Shown: piece after piece, positions 17,412-29,432 of the stretch
Layout: each line of letters opens with the position of its first letter
Position numbering within the stretch: position 1 is the first letter of the stretch
Made by a program: the position numbers and the translations under genes
Origin: Thalassotalea euphylliae
Lineage (GTDB): Bacteria > Pseudomonadota > Gammaproteobacteria > Enterobacterales > Alteromonadaceae
NCBI RefSeq assembly: GCF_003390375.1
Contig: NZ_QUOT01000002.1
Location: 59,689 to 123,688 of the forward strand
Length of the DNA: 64,000 nucleotides
Direction: 5' to 3'
Notes under the pieces: model-generated
Databases searched by the model: none
What the model was told of the DNA's origin: nothing
What the model saw: only the letters and a program-made list of their open reading frames with translations

Positions 17412-18284
17412 TTACCAGCCAGTCTTTTCTTTAAGTGCTGTACCGATATCAGCTAATGAACGAACGGTTTTAACACCAGCCGCTTCAAGAGCCTTGAATT
17501 TATCGTCAGCTGTACCTTTACCACCAGCGATAATCGCGCCAGCGTGACCCATACGCTTACCAGCAGGTGCAGTAACACCAGCGATGTAAGATACTACAGG
17601 CTTAGTAACGTTTGCTTTGATGTACTCAGCAGCTTCTTCTTCAGCCGTACCACCAATTTCACCAATCATTACGATTGCTTCAGTTTGCGGGTCGTTTTCG
17701 AACATTTCTAGCACATCGATGAAGTTAGTACCTGGGATTGGGTCACCACCGATACCAACACATGAAGACTGACCGAAACCAGCATCAGTAGTTTGCTTAA
17801 CGGCTTCGTAAGTTAATGTACCTGAACGAGATACGATACCTACTTTACCTGGCTTGTGGATGTGACCTGGCATGATACCGATCTTAGATTCGCCCGGCGT
17901 GATAACACCTGGACAGTTAGGACCAATCATGCGAACGCCAGTTTCTTCAAGCTTAACTTTAACGTCAAGCATGTCTAACGTTGGGATACCTTCAGTAATC
18001 GTAACGATTAACTCGATACCTGCATCGATAGCTTCTAAGATTGCATCTTTACAGAATGGTGCTGGTACGTAGATAACTGTTGCTGTTGCGCCAGTTGCTT
18101 CTACTGCTTCACGTACTGTGTTGAATACTGGTAGACCTAAGTGCTCTTGGCCGCCTTTACCTGGTGATACACCACCAACCATTTGCGTACCGTATGCGAT
18201 AGCTTGCTCTGAGTGGAAAGTACCTTGACCACCAGTGAAACCTTGACAGATAACTTTAGTATCTTTGTTAATTAATACAGACAT
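17412..18284 (-). CDS. sucD: Succinyl-CoA synthetase alpha subunit
   Basis: 290 aa, normal length. It binds CoA and carries the phosphohistidine of succinate-CoA ligase (succinyl-CoA + ADP/GDP + Pi to succinate + CoA + NTP). CoA-binding Rossmann domain at the N-terminus ([18 protein letters not shown]), PNCPGVI and SRSGTLTYE in the middle, and the active-site His in [11 protein letters not shown] about residue 246. The ATG overlaps the sucC stop by one base (TAATG), giving translational coupling of the two subunits. It ends at a strong terminator. Confidence 0.98.
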   Translation of the reverse strand: MSVLINKDTKVICQGFTGGQGTFHSEQAIAYGTQMVGGVSPGKGGQEHLGLPVFNTVREAVEATGATATVIYVPAPFCKDAILEAIDAGIELIVTITEGIPTLDMLDVKVKLEETGVRMIGPNCPGVITPGESKIGIMPGHIHKPGKVGIVSRSGTLTYEAVKQTTDAGFGQSSCVGIGGDPIPGTNFIDVLEMFENDPQTEAIVMIGEIGGTAEEEAAEYIKANVTKPVVSYIAGVTAPAGKRMGHAGAIIAGGKGTADDKFKALEAAGVKTVRSLADIGTALKEKTGW

Positions 18285-19450
18285 TATTTGCCCTCCGCAG
18301 CAGCTACTACTTTCTCAGCAGCGTCTTTTAGTGATTCAGCAGCGATTACGTCAACATCTGAGTTAGCTAGCACTTCACGACCAGCTTCAGCGTTAGTACC
18401 TTCTAAACGAACAACAACAGGAACGTTTACGCCTACTTCTTTAACAGCACCGATGATACCTTCAGCGATCATGTCACAACGAACGATACCACCGAAAATG
18501 TTTACTAGTACTGCAGATACGTTGTCATCTGAAAGGATGATTTTGAATGCTTCTGCTACACGTTCTTTAGTCGCGCCGCCACCAACATCTAGGAAGTTAG
18601 CTGGCTTACCACCGTGAAGGTTTACGATGTCCATGGTACCCATTGCAAGGCCAGCACCGTTAACCATACAACCAACGTTACCGTCTAGTGCAACGTAGTT
18701 AAGTTCCCACTGTGCCGCGTGTGCTTCACGCTCGTCTTCTTGTGAAGGATCGTGCATTTCACGGATTTTTGGCTGACGGTATAAAGCGTTTGAGTCAACG
18801 CCGATTTTGCCGTCTAGACAGTGAAGATTACCAGCTTCAGTGATTACAAGCGGGTTGATTTCTAATAAGTCGAAATCGTGATCAGTAAACATGTTACCTA
18901 AGCCCATGAAGATCTTAACGAATTGCTTCATTTGAGTTGGGTTTAAGCCAAGTTTGAAACCTAATTCACGTGCTTGGTAAGCTTGAGGACCTACTAATGG
19001 GTCGATCGCCGCTTTGTGAATTAAGTGTGGAGTTTCTTCAGCAACTGTTTCGATGTCTACACCGCCTTCAGTTGATGCCATGAATACAACACGGCGAGAA
19101 CCACGGTCTACAACAGCGCCAAGGTATAATTCGTTAGCGATGTCTGTGCAGCTTTCTACTAAGATTTTAGCAACTGGCTGACCGTTTGCGTCTGTTTGGT
19201 AAGTAACTAAGTTTTTACCTAACCAGTGTTGTGCGAATTCTTTAATTTCTTCTTTGGTTTTTACTAGCTTAACACCGCCAGCTTTACCACGGCCACCAGC
19301 GTGAACTTGTGCCTTAACAACCCACATATCGCCGCCAATTTTGTCAGCAGCTTCGGCAGCTTCTTGAGGTGTATCGCAAGCGAAACCTTCAGAAACTGGT
19401 AAACCATATTCAGCGAATAGTTGTTTCGCTTGATACTCATGCAAATTCAT
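18284..19450 (-). CDS. sucC: Succinyl-CoA synthetase beta subunit
   Basis: 388 aa, as in E. coli. ATP-grasp domain for nucleotide binding ([18 protein letters not shown] start, [16 protein letters not shown]) and a C-terminal domain with the [13 protein letters not shown] power-helix motif. Start set at ATG 19450, which gives the universal N-terminus; the frame runs on to 19522 without homology. The gene is separated from sucB by 525 bp and a sucB terminator, so sucCD forms its own transcription unit here instead of being simply distal to sucAB. Confidence 0.98.
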   Translation of the reverse strand: MNLHEYQAKQLFAEYGLPVSEGFACDTPQEAAEAADKIGGDMWVVKAQVHAGGRGKAGGVKLVKTKEEIKEFAQHWLGKNLVTYQTDANGQPVAKILVESCTDIANELYLGAVVDRGSRRVVFMASTEGGVDIETVAEETPHLIHKAAIDPLVGPQAYQARELGFKLGLNPTQMKQFVKIFMGLGNMFTDHDFDLLEINPLVITEAGNLHCLDGKIGVDSNALYRQPKIREMHDPSQEDEREAHAAQWELNYVALDGNVGCMVNGAGLAMGTMDIVNLHGGKPANFLDVGGGATKERVAEAFKIILSDDNVSAVLVNIFGGIVRCDMIAEGIIGAVKEVGVNVPVVVRLEGTNAEAGREVLANSDVDVIAAESLKDAAEKVVAAAEGK

Positions 19451-19975
19451 GGTGTTTTTCCAATTACTATTTGAGTGGAGATTAGTACGTTTGCTAAAAA
19501 ATACGACATTGAGCAAATGCACTAAACGATTATAATTGTGTCGTGATTATATAGATAAAACTAAAGGGATTAAACCCCCCTTTTCATTTGAGTTTACGGT
19601 CAAATCTGCCGCCTAATAGCGATACAATTTACTCACCTAAATCACCGCTAAATTCGGCCACTAAAATCACTCAAATAAGGTCACTATTGCAGATAAACCG
19701 ATCAACACATTCAAGCAGTGCTTATAACTCTAGCCTATTTTTTCTATGCTGCTTGGTTTTTAGAAAAGCGCTTTAAAATACTGCGCGTATAACCTGCATA
19801 TCTTAAAACTACAGCCTAGCAGCAGACCCCAGACACATAGCCTAAATTCATAAGCGGTATAACAAAATCAATAACGCCATAAATTACGACAGCTAGAAAA
19901 CAGGCACAAAAAAGCCGCTAAAAAGCGGCTTTTACGTTTTATACAGTTGATATCTGGTACTTAGATATCAAGTAC
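19451..19975. other. Gene-free gap between sucC and sucB
   Basis: 525 bp, with no credible gene (a 62-codon plus-strand frame at 19588 has no features). It holds the sucB terminator (19908-19934) and must contain the promoter of sucCD on the minus strand. Confidence 0.6.
19908..19934 (-). terminator. Terminator after sucB
   Basis: AAAAAAGCCGC, loop TAAAAA, GCGGCTTTT: a GC stem flanked by A/T runs, 40 bp after the sucB stop on the minus strand. Confidence 0.85.
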
Positions 19976-21466
19976 TTATATGTCCAATAAAAGGCGTGTT
20001 GGATCTTCTAGTAATTCTTTAATCGTTACGAGGAAACCTACAGACTCTTTACCATCGATTAAACGGTGGTCGTAAGAAAGTGCTAAGTACATCATAGGTA
20101 AGATTTCAACTTTACCGTCAACCGCCATTGGGCGATCTTGGATTTTGTGCATACCTAAGATAGCTGTTTGCGGCAGGTTGATGATTGGCGTTGAAAGTAG
20201 TGAACCAAATACACCACCGTTAGTGATAGTGAAGTTACCACCTTGCATATCATCCATCGTTAACTTACCGTCACGACCTTTGATTGCTAAGTCTTTAATA
20301 CCTTTCTCAATACCCGCCATGCTTAATTGATCAGCATCGCGAAGTACTGGCGTTACTAAGCCACGAGGCGTAGATACGGCAATCGAGATATCGAAGAAGT
20401 TGTGGTAAACAATGTCGTCACCGTCAATTGAAGCGTTAACCGCTGGGAAGCGTTTTAATGCTTCAGTTACTGCTTTCACGTAGAACGACATAAAGCCTAA
20501 GCGCGTATCGTGTGTTTTCTCGAATACGTCTTTGTACTGCTTACGCAAGTCCATAATTGGCTTCATGTTAACTTCGTTAAACGTAGTTAACATTGCTGTT
20601 GAGTTCTTCGCTTCAAGTAGGCGATTAGCGATAGTTTTACGTAAACGCGTCATTGGCACACGTTTTTGGCTACGCTCACCTAATGCTGCTGCCGCGCCAG
20701 CTGTTGCAGCTGCCGTTGCCGCACTTGCTGCAGGTGCTGCTGCAGGCTTGTTAGCTGCTGCTTCAACATCTTCTTTCGTGATACGACCGCCTTTGCCAGT
20801 GCCTTTCACGTCGCTCGCAGATAAGCCTTTTTCGGTCATTAAACGACGTACTGATGGTGACGCAATTTCATCACCTGATGCTTGTTCTTCTTGTGCTGGC
20901 GCCGCCGCTGGTGCTGCTGATGCCGTTGCACCTGCGTTTAGTTCACCAATTTTTTGCTGACCTAATACTGTGTCGCCTTCAGCGTTGATGATTTTACCAA
21001 TCACACCGTCTTCTTGAGCAACAACTTCTAAGACAACTTTGTCCGTTTCAATATCAACTAATTGCTGGTCACGTGAAACTGCTTCACCTTCAGCTACATG
21101 CCAAGTCGCTACAGTTGCATCAGCAACTGACTCAGGTAGTACAGGTACTACGATGTCAATTACTTTGCCTGAAGCAGCAGTAGCTGCTTGTGCTGGCGCT
21201 GCGTCTGCTGTTGGAGCTGCCGCTGCTGCACCAGCTGCCAAGATAGCAATTACCTGTTCACCTAAAACCGTTGCGCCTTCCACTTCTTTAATTTCAGTGA
21301 TCACACCGTCAGAAGTTGCTGGTACTTCAAGTACTACTTTATCTGTTTCAATATCAACCAGTACTTGATCACGAGTGACACTGTCACCTACTTGTACGTG
21401 CCAAATTGCAACTGTTGCGTCGGCAACTGATTCTGGTAAAACGGGAACCTTAATTTCGGTTGTCAT
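19976..21466 (-). CDS. sucB: 2-oxoglutarate dehydrogenase E2 with two lipoyl domains
   Basis: Dihydrolipoyl succinyltransferase core of the 2-oxoglutarate dehydrogenase complex. At 496 aa it is about 90 residues longer than E. coli SucB because it has two lipoyl domains: lipoyl lysines Lys43 and Lys143, both in ETDKVVLEV, exactly 100 residues apart and joined by Ala/Pro-rich linkers. Then comes a peripheral-subunit binding domain ([13 protein letters not shown] and [12 protein letters not shown], about 200-235) and the catalytic domain with the active His in YDHRLIDG near the C-terminus. Two lipoyl domains occur in some E2p proteins and some E2o lineages. It lies 49 bp after sucA; same operon. 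Confidence 0.97.
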   Translation of the reverse strand: MTTEIKVPVLPESVADATVAIWHVQVGDSVTRDQVLVDIETDKVVLEVPATSDGVITEIKEVEGATVLGEQVIAILAAGAAAAAPTADAAPAQAATAASGKVIDIVVPVLPESVADATVATWHVAEGEAVSRDQQLVDIETDKVVLEVVAQEDGVIGKIINAEGDTVLGQQKIGELNAGATASAAPAAAPAQEEQASGDEIASPSVRRLMTEKGLSASDVKGTGKGGRITKEDVEAAANKPAAAPAASAATAAATAGAAAALGERSQKRVPMTRLRKTIANRLLEAKNSTAMLTTFNEVNMKPIMDLRKQYKDVFEKTHDTRLGFMSFYVKAVTEALKRFPAVNASIDGDDIVYHNFFDISIAVSTPRGLVTPVLRDADQLSMAGIEKGIKDLAIKGRDGKLTMDDMQGGNFTITNGGVFGSLLSTPIINLPQTAILGMHKIQDRPMAVDGKVEILPMMYLALSYDHRLIDGKESVGFLVTIKELLEDPTRLLLDI

Positions 21467-21515
21467 TAATTTATTCCTTACACACTCTTTAATATTCTCT
21501 TTAAAAAAAGAGGGT

Positions 21516-24323
21516 CTATTCTACATTTAGCGCATCGGTTACTAGCGCTTGTTGTTCTTTTACATGGACAGACATGTAACCTACCGCAGGCGCTGCAGAC
21601 GCTTTACGACCGGCATAAGTCAAATATGTACCTTCAGGAATTGTTGCACGGAAATGGTGCTGCGAGCAGTACCAAGCACCTTGGTTTTGCGGCTCTTCCT
21701 GACACCAGACAAATTGCTTAACGTGGCTGTATTGTGCTAATTCAGCAGCAAGCTCTTTTTCTGGGAATGGGTATAGTTGTTCAACACGAATAATCGCAAC
21801 ATTGGTTTGTTCGTTCTTACGACGTTGCTCAAGCAATTCGTAGTAAACTTTACCGCTACAGAATACAACGCGCTCAACATTTTCTGGCTTGATGTTGTCA
21901 TCAATCTCACCAATCACATTTTTGTATTCGCCAGTCGCTAACTCTTCTAACGAAGAAACCGCTAACGGGTGACGAAGTAGTGATTTAGGTGACATAACCA
22001 CCAATGGACGACGCATTGGACGCACCACTTGGCGGCGTAACATGTTAAATACTTGTGCTGGTGTTGATGGCACACATACTTGCATGTTGTGGTCTGCACA
22101 AAGCTGCAAGTAACGCTCTAAACGAGCTGATGAATGCTCAGGGCCTTGACCTTCATAGCCATGTGGTAACAACATGGTTAAGCCACATAAACGGCCCCAT
22201 TTCTGTTCACCTGATGAAATGAATTGGTCAAATACCACTTGTGCACAGTTAGCAAAATCACCAAATTGCGCTTCCCAAATGGTTAAACCATTTGGCTCTG
22301 CCGTGGTGTAACCGTATTCAAAGGCAAGTACTGATACTTCTGAAAGTACCGAGTCATGAACATCAAACTCACCCTGGCCTTCACGTACATTTTGTAATGG
22401 CAAATAGGTGCTTGCATCGTTTTGATTGTGCAATACCGCATGGCGGTGGAAGAAAGTACCACGACCCGCATCTTGACCTGTAATGCGAACGCGATCACCG
22501 CCATCAACGATAGCAGCGTAAGCTAAGCTTTCTGCAAAGCCCCAATCAAGAAGCTTTTCACCCGCTGCCATTTTTTGGCGATCGTCATACACTTTCTTAA
22601 CACGAGAATGTACTGGGTGATCTTCTGGGTAGCTTGAAATTGCTGTTGCTAGCTCTTTTAGCTTTTCAACCGGAATTTCGTGGTCGTATTCGTCATCCCA
22701 GTCATGGCCTAGGAATGGAGTCCAGTCAACTGAGTGTTCAGTCATTGGGCGCCATTGTTCAACAGTACACTGGCCTTCGTCTAATAGCTTACGGTAGTAG
22801 GCTGTTAGCTCTTCAGACTTAGCTGCTGGAATTGAACCTTCAGTGTTTAGCTTGTCTGCGTAAATTTGACGCGGCGTTGGATGCTTCTTAATTTTTTGAT
22901 ACATCAACGGCTGCGTTGCATTTGGCTCGTCAGCTTCGTTATGACCGTGACGGCGATAACAAACTAAGTCAATTACCACATCACGCTTGAACTTGTTACG
23001 GAAGTCTAATGCGATTTGCGTTGCTAGGATAACAGCTTCTGGATCATCAGAGTTAACGTGAAGAATTGGCGCCTGTACCATTTTTGCGATTTCAGTACAG
23101 TATTCACCACTGCGTGTATCTTCTGGCTTAGACGTTGTGAAACCTACTTGGTTGTTCACGACAATGCGAATGCTACCACCAACCGTGAAGGCACGCGCTT
23201 GCGACATGTTAAAGGTTTCTTGTACGACACCTTGACCCGCAATTGCTGAATCACCGTGAATGGTAATTGGTAGTACTGAGTCACCGTCGTTGCCTTCGCG
23301 GCGATCTTGACGAGCACGTACAGAGCCCATAACTACTGGGTTAACAATTTCTAAGTGCGAAGGGTTAAACGCTAGTGCCAAGTGAACATTGCCACCAGGC
23401 GTAACAAAATCTGATGAGTAACCCATGTGATATTTCACATCACCTGAGCCCACTAAGTCATCGTGTTTACCAGCAAACTCATCAAACAATTTGTTCGGGT
23501 TTTTGCCCATTACGTTTACTAAAACGTTTAAGCGGCCACGGTGAGCCATACCCATAACCACTTCTTTGGTGCCGTGAGTACCTGCGCGGGTGATTAATTC
23601 CTTCAACATAGGAATTAATGCATCACCACCTTCAAGTGAGAAGCGCTTTGCACCTGGGAATTTTGCGCCCAAGTATTTTTCTAAACCGTCAGCAGCAATT
23701 AAGCCCTTAAGAATTTCTTCTTTTTGCTCAGCAGTGAATTGACCTTGTGACTGCACAGACTCTAGTCTGTCTTGGATCCAACGTTTTTCTTCCGTTGAGG
23801 TCATGTGCATGTATTCTGCACCAATGCTGCCACAGTAGGTTTTACGTAATGCCTTGTATAAATCGCCTAGCTTCATGGTCTCTTGACCAATGGCGAATGA
23901 GCCGACGTTGAATTCTTTGTCAAAGTCGTTTTCAGATAAGTCGTGGTGTGATAATTGAAGATCTCTTACCTTATCACGTTGCCATAAACCGAGCGGATCG
24001 ATATTGGCGTTTTGATGGCCACGGAAGCGATAGGCATTGATAAGTTGCAAAACTTTTACTTGTCTTGCGTCAGAACCACCAGAAACAATGACATTGCGAG
24101 CAGGCTGTTTTGCTAGTTCTTTAAATTCGTCACGGACGGCTGAATGTTTGTATTCAACATTCGAACCTTCAATCTTAGGGAGAGAATCAAATACATCGCG
24201 CCATTCGGCCGATACAGATTGTGAATTTTCTAAATATAATTCGTACAATTCTTCAATATAAGTAGCGTTAGCACCACTTAAATGGGAAGACTCTAACCAA
24301 GCCTTCATTACACCTTCGGGCAT
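21516..24323 (-). CDS. sucA: 2-oxoglutarate dehydrogenase E1
   Basis: Thiamine-diphosphate decarboxylase of the 2-oxoglutarate dehydrogenase complex, 935 aa, normal. It shows the E2-binding N-terminal helix ([21 protein letters not shown]), [25 protein letters not shown], the thiamine-binding region ([27 protein letters not shown]) and the C-terminal transketolase half ([16 protein letters not shown]). ATG 24323 is chosen because it gives the conserved [11 protein letters not shown]; the open frame runs to 24395. It follows sdhB by 81 bp with an intact SD site, so the sdhCDAB-sucAB operon is as in E. coli. Confidence 0.98.
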   Translation of the reverse strand: MPEGVMKAWLESSHLSGANATYIEELYELYLENSQSVSAEWRDVFDSLPKIEGSNVEYKHSAVRDEFKELAKQPARNVIVSGGSDARQVKVLQLINAYRFRGHQNANIDPLGLWQRDKVRDLQLSHHDLSENDFDKEFNVGSFAIGQETMKLGDLYKALRKTYCGSIGAEYMHMTSTEEKRWIQDRLESVQSQGQFTAEQKEEILKGLIAADGLEKYLGAKFPGAKRFSLEGGDALIPMLKELITRAGTHGTKEVVMGMAHRGRLNVLVNVMGKNPNKLFDEFAGKHDDLVGSGDVKYHMGYSSDFVTPGGNVHLALAFNPSHLEIVNPVVMGSVRARQDRREGNDGDSVLPITIHGDSAIAGQGVVQETFNMSQARAFTVGGSIRIVVNNQVGFTTSKPEDTRSGEYCTEIAKMVQAPILHVNSDDPEAVILATQIALDFRNKFKRDVVIDLVCYRRHGHNEADEPNATQPLMYQKIKKHPTPRQIYADKLNTEGSIPAAKSEELTAYYRKLLDEGQCTVEQWRPMTEHSVDWTPFLGHDWDDEYDHEIPVEKLKELATAISSYPEDHPVHSRVKKVYDDRQKMAAGEKLLDWGFAESLAYAAIVDGGDRVRITGQDAGRGTFFHRHAVLHNQNDASTYLPLQNVREGQGEFDVHDSVLSEVSVLAFEYGYTTAEPNGLTIWEAQFGDFANCAQVVFDQFISSGEQKWGRLCGLTMLLPHGYEGQGPEHSSARLERYLQLCADHNMQVCVPSTPAQVFNMLRRQVVRPMRRPLVVMSPKSLLRHPLAVSSLEELATGEYKNVIGEIDDNIKPENVERVVFCSGKVYYELLEQRRKNEQTNVAIIRVEQLYPFPEKELAAELAQYSHVKQFVWCQEEPQNQGAWYCSQHHFRATIPEGTYLTYAGRKASAAPAVGYMSVHVKEQQALVTDALNVE

Positions 24324-24404
24324 TAGCTGTTCCTTTACCAGGGGAAAAAGCAACCAATAAATGTGTTTAATCTGGGTGAGGCGCAAGCGCCCCACCCTAG
24401 CTGA

Positions 24405-25115
24405 TTAAACGGCTCTTTGTAAAAGCATTGACTTGATATGGCCAATGGCTTTGGTTGGGTTTAATCCTTTCGGACAAACGTCAACACAGTTCATGATGCC
24501 GTGACAGCGGAATACGCTGTAAGCATCTTGTAATCCGTCCAAACGCTCTTCTGTCGCGGTATCACGGCTATCAATTAAGAAGCGGTATGCATGTAGAAGA
24601 CCTGCTGGGCCGATAAACTTGTCTGGGTTCCACCAGAATGATGGACAAGACGTTGAACAACATGCGCATAAAATACACTCGTATAAACCATCTAAGTGCT
24701 CACGCTCTTCGATAGACTGTAAATGTTCACGCGCTGGTTGCTCTTTTCCATCGTTAATTAGGTACGGCTTAATTTTTTCATATTGACTGTAGAACTGAGT
24801 CATATCAATAACTAAATCGCGTACAACTGGTAAACCTGGCAGTGGGCGTAATACGATTTTGTTTGCTTTAACAGCAGACAATGGCGTAATACAAGCCAAA
24901 CCATTTTTACCATTCATGTTTAAACCGTCTGAGCCACAAACACCTTCACGACATGAACGACGGAAAGATAACGTTGAATCTTGCTCTTTCAACAAGATTA
25001 ACGCATCTAACACCATCATATCTGAGCCTTCTGGAATTTCCAGCTCGTATTCTTTCATGTATGGTGCGTTGTCAACATCAGGATTGTAACGGTAAATCGA
25101 AAAAATTTGTTTCAT
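24405..25115 (-). CDS. sdhB: Succinate dehydrogenase iron-sulfur subunit
   Basis: 236 aa. It passes electrons from FAD in SdhA to ubiquinone. Binding sites for all three clusters are visible: [2Fe-2S] CREGVCGSDG, [4Fe-4S] CILCACCSTSC and [3Fe-4S] CHGIMNCVDVCPKG. It starts 11 bp after the sdhA stop. Confidence 0.98.
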   Translation of the reverse strand: MKQIFSIYRYNPDVDNAPYMKEYELEIPEGSDMMVLDALILLKEQDSTLSFRRSCREGVCGSDGLNMNGKNGLACITPLSAVKANKIVLRPLPGLPVVRDLVIDMTQFYSQYEKIKPYLINDGKEQPAREHLQSIEEREHLDGLYECILCACCSTSCPSFWWNPDKFIGPAGLLHAYRFLIDSRDTATEERLDGLQDAYSVFRCHGIMNCVDVCPKGLNPTKAIGHIKSMLLQRAV

Positions 25116-25126
25116 CGTTATGCTCC

Positions 25127-26899
25127 TTAGTAGGTACGAACTTTCGGTGGGAATGCTTCACGGTGAACTGGTTTCATATTCACATCACGCTTAGACATGT
25201 CTTCTGTCTCTGGCGTGTAAATGGTGTGGCATAACCAGTTTTCATCATCACGGTCTAAGAAATCTTCACGTGAGTGAGCGCCGCGCGATTCGGTACGGTA
25301 GTTTGCAGCTTTTGCCGTACAGTATGCTGTTTCCATTAGGTTATCAAGCTCTAGACATTCGATACGATCAGTATTGAACTCGCGAGACTTGTCAGCTAGA
25401 TGGGCATTTTTAAGACGTTCACGGATTTCCGTTAGCTCCTTCATGCCTTCCGCCATCGCTTCACCTTCTCGGAATACAGAGAAGTTCATCTGCATACATT
25501 GTTGTAAATCTTTGCGGATTTGAACTGGATCTTCACCACTAGTAGAAGATTCCCAACGGTTATACCTTGCTAAAGAACTTTCAAGATCACTTTCTGTAGC
25601 TTCTTTTGCCGTTTGAGTATCAGCTAGGTATTCACCTAAGAAATTACCCGCTGCACGTCCAAATACCACTAAATCAAGCAGTGAATTACCACCTAAGCGG
25701 TTCGCACCGTGAACAGATACGTTAGCAATTTCACCAACAGCGAATAAACCTTCGATGATAGTGTTTTCACCAGTTTCTGGGTTAAAGTGAATTGCTTGAC
25801 CATTAACGTTACAAGGTACACCACCCATTTGGTAATGACACGTTGGAATAACAGGAATTGGTTCATCAGCAGGGTGAACGTGAGCGAACGTTTCTGAAAG
25901 TTCACAAACACCTGGTAAGCGTTGCATAAGCGTTTCTCGACCTAAGTGGTCTAGCTTAAGCTTGATGTGTGGACCGTATTGAGGGTGGTCACAACCACGA
26001 CCTTCACGGATTTCGGTCATCATTGAACGAGCAACAACATCACGACCCGCTAAGTCTTTAGCGTTAGGTGCATAACGTTCCATGAAACGCTCACCGTCTT
26101 TGTTTAGCAGGTAACCACCTTCACCACGACAACCTTCAGTTACTAGCGTACCAGCACCTGCAATACCTGTTGGGTGGAATTGCCACATTTCCATGTCTTG
26201 CATTTGAACGCCAGCGCGAAGTGACATACCAACACCATCACCTGTGTTGATGTGAGCATTAGTCGTTGATGCGAAAATACGGCCAGCACCACCCGTAGCT
26301 AGTACGGTTGCGCGAGCTTTGAAGTAACATACTTCGCCAGATTCGATATCGATAGCGGTAGCACCAACAACGATACCTTCACTGTTTTTAACGATATCTA
26401 ATGCGTACCACTCAGAAAAAACGTTTGTTTTGTTTTTAACGTTTTGCTGGTACAAGCAGTGAAGAAGCGCATGACCTGTACGGTCAGCTGCAGCTGCAGT
26501 GCGAGCAGCTTGTTCACCACCAAAATTCTTAGATTGACCACCGAATGGACGTTGGTAAACCTTACCATTTTCAAAACGGGAGAATGGTAAACCCATGTTC
26601 TCCATTTCGATAATGGCTTCAGGGCCGGTTTTACACATGTATTCGATTGCGTCTTGGTCACCAATGTAGTCAGAACCTTTAACGGTGTCATACATGTGGA
26701 ATTCCCAGTTGTCCTCGTGTGCGTTGCCCAACGCTACAGTAATACCACCTTGTGCAGATACTGTGTGAGAACGAGTAGGAAAAACTTTAGAAATCAAAGC
26801 ACAGCTTTGGCCTGATTCAGAAATGGCTAATGCGGCACGCATACCAGCACCGCCAGCGCCAATTACAATAGCGTCAAATTCACGAACTGAAATGCTCAC
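25127..26899 (-). CDS. sdhA: Succinate dehydrogenase flavoprotein subunit
   Basis: 590 aa. Oxidises succinate to fumarate with covalent FAD on the cytoplasmic face of the membrane. FAD dinucleotide fold [10 protein letters not shown] at the N-terminus, the flavinylated His in [10 protein letters not shown] (about residue 45), substrate residues in the QFHPTG and THYQMGG-like (CHYQMGG) segments, and the C-terminal helical domain. The ATG follows the sdhD stop codon directly, so translation is probably coupled. Confidence 0.98.
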   Translation of the reverse strand: MSISVREFDAIVIGAGGAGMRAALAISESGQSCALISKVFPTRSHTVSAQGGITVALGNAHEDNWEFHMYDTVKGSDYIGDQDAIEYMCKTGPEAIIEMENMGLPFSRFENGKVYQRPFGGQSKNFGGEQAARTAAAADRTGHALLHCLYQQNVKNKTNVFSEWYALDIVKNSEGIVVGATAIDIESGEVCYFKARATVLATGGAGRIFASTTNAHINTGDGVGMSLRAGVQMQDMEMWQFHPTGIAGAGTLVTEGCRGEGGYLLNKDGERFMERYAPNAKDLAGRDVVARSMMTEIREGRGCDHPQYGPHIKLKLDHLGRETLMQRLPGVCELSETFAHVHPADEPIPVIPTCHYQMGGVPCNVNGQAIHFNPETGENTIIEGLFAVGEIANVSVHGANRLGGNSLLDLVVFGRAAGNFLGEYLADTQTAKEATESDLESSLARYNRWESSTSGEDPVQIRKDLQQCMQMNFSVFREGEAMAEGMKELTEIRERLKNAHLADKSREFNTDRIECLELDNLMETAYCTAKAANYRTESRGAHSREDFLDRDDENWLCHTIYTPETEDMSKRDVNMKPVHREAFPPKVRTY

Positions 26900-27247
26900 T
26901 TACACACCCCATACAATTAAGAAACCTGCTACGAAGTAAGTTAGCAAGGTTACAGAGAAAACAAATTGCAATACACCACGTAGGAAAGTTGCTTTGATGT
27001 AGTCAGACAATACTTGCCAAATACCAATCCAAGCGTGAATAAGTAGTGCAAATAATGACACTAGAGTAAATACTTTCATCGCTAGATTAGCGAATAAGCC
27101 ATGCCAAATTTCAAACGTTATTTCAGGAGTGAATGCAAAAAAACCAGCAATAAATAGTACAAAAGCTGCCAATACAACAGCGCTAGCTCTTAGAAGAATA
27201 AAGTCATGTACGCCACTACGGCCTACAGTTGCTACATTATTTACCAT
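26900..27247 (-). CDS. sdhD: Succinate dehydrogenase membrane anchor subunit
   Basis: 115 aa, three membrane helices; anchors SdhAB and helps bind heme b and ubiquinone. HDFILLRASA near the N-terminus and HAWIGIWQVLSDY (heme-region His and quinone-region Asp/Tyr) are family features. Start at ATG 27247 instead of 27283, because this gives the usual VNNVATVGRSGVHDF start and overlaps the sdhC stop by 7 bases, as expected for coupled genes. Confidence 0.95.
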   Translation of the reverse strand: MVNNVATVGRSGVHDFILLRASAVVLAAFVLFIAGFFAFTPEITFEIWHGLFANLAMKVFTLVSLFALLIHAWIGIWQVLSDYIKATFLRGVLQFVFSVTLLTYFVAGFLIVWGV

Positions 27248-27615
27248 AACCAAACTCCCACTACTGCGGTTAGTACTACCCATAGCGCAATCACAAATTT
27301 AGCACTAGTGTTGCCAGACACTTTCTCTTCAAAGTGGCCCATGTCCATCAATAAGTGGCGGATACCACCTAATAAGTGATAGATGATTGCAGCGGCAATG
27401 CCTAACATAATTAATTTAAAGAACACGCCATCAAGCATAGCTTTAACTTGCGTAAATTCTTCAGCGGAAGATAAGGATAATGATAGTGTCCACAACAAGA
27501 TACCAATAGCAAAGATCATCGCCACACCAGAAATACGGTGTAGAATTGACGCTTTCGCTGCTGGGTGCATCTTAATTGTAGTCAGGTCAAGGTTTACAGG
27601 ACGTTCTTTTTTCAC
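27241..27615 (-). CDS. sdhC: Succinate dehydrogenase cytochrome b556 subunit
   Basis: 124 aa, three membrane helices. KKERPVNLDL at the start and SILHRISG (quinone-binding Ser and Arg) are typical, and the heme-ligand His is in the YHLLGGIRHL segment. First gene of the sdhCDAB-sucAB operon, divergent from gltA; the last 7 bases overlap sdhD. Confidence 0.97.
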   Translation of the reverse strand: MKKERPVNLDLTTIKMHPAAKASILHRISGVAMIFAIGILLWTLSLSLSSAEEFTQVKAMLDGVFFKLIMLGIAAAIIYHLLGGIRHLLMDMGHFEEKVSGNTSAKFVIALWVVLTAVVGVWLW

Positions 27616-27985
27616 GATTGATGCCTAAAGTGCTCTTGGAGCCTTCAACTTTTTTATTGTTACTCATGAAATTCTGTTGATGAGCAACCCCCCAGTGATC
27701 TTCATCCGTTTAAAGATGCATACGAATGCATCTCCAAACAGATGAAGATCAGACTGATTATATAGTTGAACTTTGGGAATTACAATTTCCGTTCGATTTT
27801 AACGAGTTGCGTATACTTTTTAAGCGAATGAGCTATTTATCTATCAATTTCGTAAATTCAAACACACATTTGAATTGACTTTATGGGGTGACTTTGCAGT
27901 AGAATACCCGCAGTTTTATATTCAGAAAAACTGACTAACTAGTCATAGTTACGCAGTAAGTAAAAAATTATAGGGGATAAAACAT
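27616..27985. promoter_or_regulatory. sdhC-gltA divergent promoter region
   Basis: 370 bp without a gene, holding the control sites for both TCA operons. A likely gltA promoter is TTGACT at 27875 with TAGAAT at 27900 (spacer 19, slightly long). The left half contains the long palindrome listed separately. In E. coli this region is controlled by ArcA and CRP; no consensus site for either could be confirmed by eye. Confidence 0.55.
27697..27750. repeat. 54 bp imperfect palindrome in sdhC-gltA region
   Basis: The outer arms GATCTTCATC and GATGAAGATC match perfectly (10 bp), followed by CGTTT/AAACA and an inner perfect pair GATGCAT/ATGCATC around ACGA. The inner spacers are slightly unequal. It lies about 80 bp upstream of the sdhC start on the minus strand and could be an operator for a dimeric regulator, a leader-RNA hairpin or both. 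Confidence 0.7.
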
Positions 27986-29272
27986 ATGGCTGATATTAAA
28001 GCCTCTCTTAGTATTGATGGTAAAGAAGTTGCTGAACTACCGGTAGTATCTGGCACGGCAGGCAACGACGTAATAGACATCCGCACTTTAGGTGCTTCTG
28101 GCTACTTCACCTATGACCCTGGTTTCTTAGCAACAGCTTCTTGTGAATCAGCGATTACTTTTATTGACGGTGGCAAAGGTGTTTTACAACACCGCGGTTA
28201 CCCAATTGACGCATTAGCAAAAGAAGCAGACTACTTAGAAGTTTGCTACATCTTGTTAAATGGTCAAGCACCTACGGCTGAACAGTATGATGAATTCAAA
28301 AACATCATTACTAACCACACTATGGTGCACGAGAAACTAGCGCACTTCTTCCAAGGCTTCTTGCCTGACGCTCACCCAATGGCAATGCTATGTGGTGTAG
28401 TAGGTGCAATGTCGTCTTTCTACCACAGTGATTTAGACATTACCGATCACGAACAACGCATGCGCTGTTCACATCGCTTAATTGCTAAAATGCCTACAAT
28501 TGCTGCGATGGCTTACAAGTACAGCATTGGTCAACCGTTCGTTTACCCACGCAACGACTTAACTTTTGCTGAGAACTTCCTACACATGATGTTCTCTGTG
28601 CCTGCAGAAGAGTACAAGGTTAGCCCAACGCTTGCTAAAGCAATGGACCGTATCTTTACGCTTCACGCTGACCATGAGCAAAACGCTTCAACATCAACTG
28701 TTCGTTTAGCGGGTTCTTCTGGCGCTAACCCGTACGCATGTATTGCTGCTGGTGTTGCGTCACTATGGGGCCCTGCGCACGGTGGTGCTAACGAAGCATG
28801 TTTGAACATGTTAGAAGAAATCGGTGATGTATCTCGTGTTGACGAGTTTGTTGCAAAAGCAAAAGACAAAGAAGACCCGTTCCGCTTAATGGGCTTCGGT
28901 CACCGCGTTTACAAAAACTTCGACCCACGTGCAACGGTAATGCGCGAAACATGTCACGAAGTATTAGAAGAGCTTGGTGTTAATGATCCGCTTCTTGACG
29001 TTGCAATGGCACTAGAAAAAGTTGCGTTAGAAGACCCATACTTCATCGAGAAGAAATTATACCCTAATGTAGATTTCTACTCAGGTATCATTCTTAAAGC
29101 GATTGGTATCCCAACAAGCATGTTTACAGTAATCTTCGCGATGTCTCGTACTGTTGGTTGGTGTGCACATTGGGATGAGATGCTATCTCAACCAGGTCAA
29201 AAAATTGGTCGTCCTCGTCAAAAATACACTGGCGAAATCAACCGTGAATTTACACCACTTAAAAACAGATAA
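27986..29272 (+). CDS. gltA: Citrate synthase
   Basis: 428 aa, hexameric type II citrate synthase (acetyl-CoA + oxaloacetate to citrate). Conserved catalytic segments: [15 protein letters not shown] (His), [15 protein letters not shown] (His/Arg) and [16 protein letters not shown] (Asp). Typical N-terminal [26 protein letters not shown]-type ribosome site ahead of the ATG. It is divergent from the sdh-suc operon and ends at a good terminator, so it is monocistronic. Confidence 0.98.
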   Translation: MADIKASLSIDGKEVAELPVVSGTAGNDVIDIRTLGASGYFTYDPGFLATASCESAITFIDGGKGVLQHRGYPIDALAKEADYLEVCYILLNGQAPTAEQYDEFKNIITNHTMVHEKLAHFFQGFLPDAHPMAMLCGVVGAMSSFYHSDLDITDHEQRMRCSHRLIAKMPTIAAMAYKYSIGQPFVYPRNDLTFAENFLHMMFSVPAEEYKVSPTLAKAMDRIFTLHADHEQNASTSTVRLAGSSGANPYACIAAGVASLWGPAHGGANEACLNMLEEIGDVSRVDEFVAKAKDKEDPFRLMGFGHRVYKNFDPRATVMRETCHEVLEELGVNDPLLDVAMALEKVALEDPYFIEKKLYPNVDFYSGIILKAIGIPTSMFTVIFAMSRTVGWCAHWDEMLSQPGQKIGRPRQKYTGEINREFTPLKNR

Positions 29273-29296
29273 TCTCTGCTTTATATAGTGTTGATT

Positions 29297-29326
29297 AAAA
29301 AGCAGCCTTTACGGGCTGCTTTTTTA
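29297..29326 (+). terminator. Terminator after gltA
   Basis: AAAAAGCAGCC, short loop, GGGCTGCTTTTTT: GC-rich stem followed by a six-T run, 25 bp after the gltA stop. Confidence 0.9.
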
Positions 29327-29432
29327 GTTTTAGCCTTACCGAATACAAGCCATCTAAGCCCGCCATCTATACAAATGAACGGTTCTTTTATATTCTTGAT
29401 ATTACGGGTGTTTACTTTATGGTCACGCAAAC

